Below are positions 63,508 through 64,000 of a stretch of DNA of 64,000 nt, piece after piece (the stretch's first letter is position 1; the number at the start of each line of letters is the position of its first letter). The notes beneath the pieces are model-generated. The model saw only the letters and a list, made by a program, of their open reading frames with translations, did not search any database and was not told where the DNA came from. The position numbers and the translations under genes were made by a program. The stretch lies in the NCBI RefSeq assembly GCF_900188035.1, contig NZ_FZNN01000006.1, positions 62,001 to 126,000 of the forward strand. Direction: 5' to 3'. The stretch is from Puniceibacterium sediminis. Its GTDB lineage: Bacteria; Pseudomonadota; Alphaproteobacteria; Rhodobacterales; Rhodobacteraceae.

Positions 63508-64000
63508 TCAGCGCAGGATCGGCGGTTTCTTCGGATCAGAGCCGGGAGCGGATGGGGTTTGGATATTAGCCGACGAGGGTTGCGGCAAATCGAAACGCAG
63601 GCCGACACGCGCCAGTTTTGCCGTCAGCGGATCACTGTCGGCAAGAAAGACAACGTCCAGCGCGCCAGCCTCGATCCCGGAAAACACCAGCGCTTCGTTC
63701 ACGGCCCGCGCCAGTGCCGCTTCTGCCCCGGGGGCCGTGCCGGTCAAACCCAGCAGGTGGCCACGGCTTTCATCGTCATAGATCACTGCGGCAAGATACG
63801 CCTTGCGCGCCAGCCCCGCAGCGAGGCCGAGCTTGGTATCCAATGCGGTGATCAGACTGTCCGGCAGGCCCTTTGGGGTCAGTACCTCGACCGGACGCGC
63901 CTCTGATTCCTCGGGGCCTTCGCCAAGCGTCTGGGCCAGCCAGTCCACGGCCGATGCCGGGATCAGGATCGATGACGGAGCGACTTCGAGGTTCAGGCCA
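63508..64000 (-). CDS. SseB-family protein, C-terminal part (runs off right edge)
   Basis: The minus-strand frame is open to base 64000 and encodes the last 163 or so residues, reading from GLNLEVAPSSILIPASAVDW to the end KKPPILR. The segment PEVLTPKGLPDSLITALDTK-like order (VEVLTPKGLPDSLITALDTK) and AVNEALVFSGIEAGALDVVF match the C-terminal domain of SseB-type proteins (enhanced serine sensitivity). A GTG at 63948 in the frame is not the start, since similarity extends upstream. The function of the family is poorly known. Convergent with the P1 peptidase gene. Confidence 0.75.
   Translation of the reverse strand, partial: GLNLEVAPSSILIPASAVDWLAQTLGEGPEESEARPVEVLTPKGLPDSLITALDTKLGLAAGLARKAYLAAVIYDDESRGHLLGLTGTAPGAEAALARAVNEALVFSGIEAGALDVVFLADSDPLTAKLARVGLRFDLPQPSSANIQTPSAPGSDPKKPPILR

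Overview
The window reads as a chromosomal segment from an alphaproteobacterium of the Rhodobacteraceae, most likely the Roseobacter group. The reasons are high GC content, an ethylmalonyl-CoA pathway (ccr, ecm, mch, mcl2) interleaved with TCA-cycle operons as in Rhodobacter sphaeroides, an F1 operon atpHAGDC without F0 genes, an HvrA-like H-NS protein, and several small proteins of a type seen in this family. I saw no prophage, insertion sequence, CRISPR array, tRNA or rRNA. Nearly all of it is core metabolism and envelope maintenance, tightly packed with many 1-4 nt gene overlaps.

Layout. 1-4753: crotonyl-CoA carboxylase/reductase (truncated by the left edge), a PlsB-like acyltransferase and ethylmalonyl-CoA mutase. 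4908-7350: an H-NS-like protein, purine nucleoside phosphorylase, a DUF1989 protein and two very small genes. 7461-11393: the succinate dehydrogenase operon sdhC-sdhD-sdhA-lipoprotein-sdhB (minus strand) with its terminator and a striking double operator. 11807-14465: mesaconyl-C1-CoA hydratase, DUF1737, NnrU and malyl-CoA thioesterase (minus strand). 14726-28337: a small secreted protein, TauE, mdh, a glycosyltransferase, then sucC-(small gene)-sucD-sucA-sucB-(two small membrane genes)-lpd on the plus strand.

28418-38567: paired palindromes, a PPOX-family flavoprotein, ftsE-ftsX-plsC, a zinc-ribbon membrane protein, pyrB-(tail-anchored protein)-pyrC'-plsY, a hydrolase/isomerase pair and prs. 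38823-43741: atpHAGDC. 44161-48219: a methyltransferase divergent from gloB, then clpA. 48488-52366: a MotB/OmpA plus MotA/TolQ-type motor pair and a gamma-glutamylcyclotransferase. 52432-56551: DUF2125, an M20 peptidase, panB-panC. 56715-63433: a peptide-type ABC transporter and a P1-family peptidase. 63508-64000: a truncated SseB-like gene.

Together the first 28 kb converts acetyl-CoA through the ethylmalonyl-CoA route to malate, succinyl-CoA and succinate and feeds them to the TCA cycle. Two physically separate TCA operons, sdhCDAB and sucCDAB-lpd, carry the same tandem TGTGATCACA operator about 110-150 nt before their first gene, so they are probably governed by one regulator. Other leads are an 11-bp-phased CCATACG array before the ABC permease genes, a MotA/MotB-type pair whose MotB partner has a coiled-coil stalk of several hundred residues, and an element shared by three ethylmalonyl-CoA pathway promoters.
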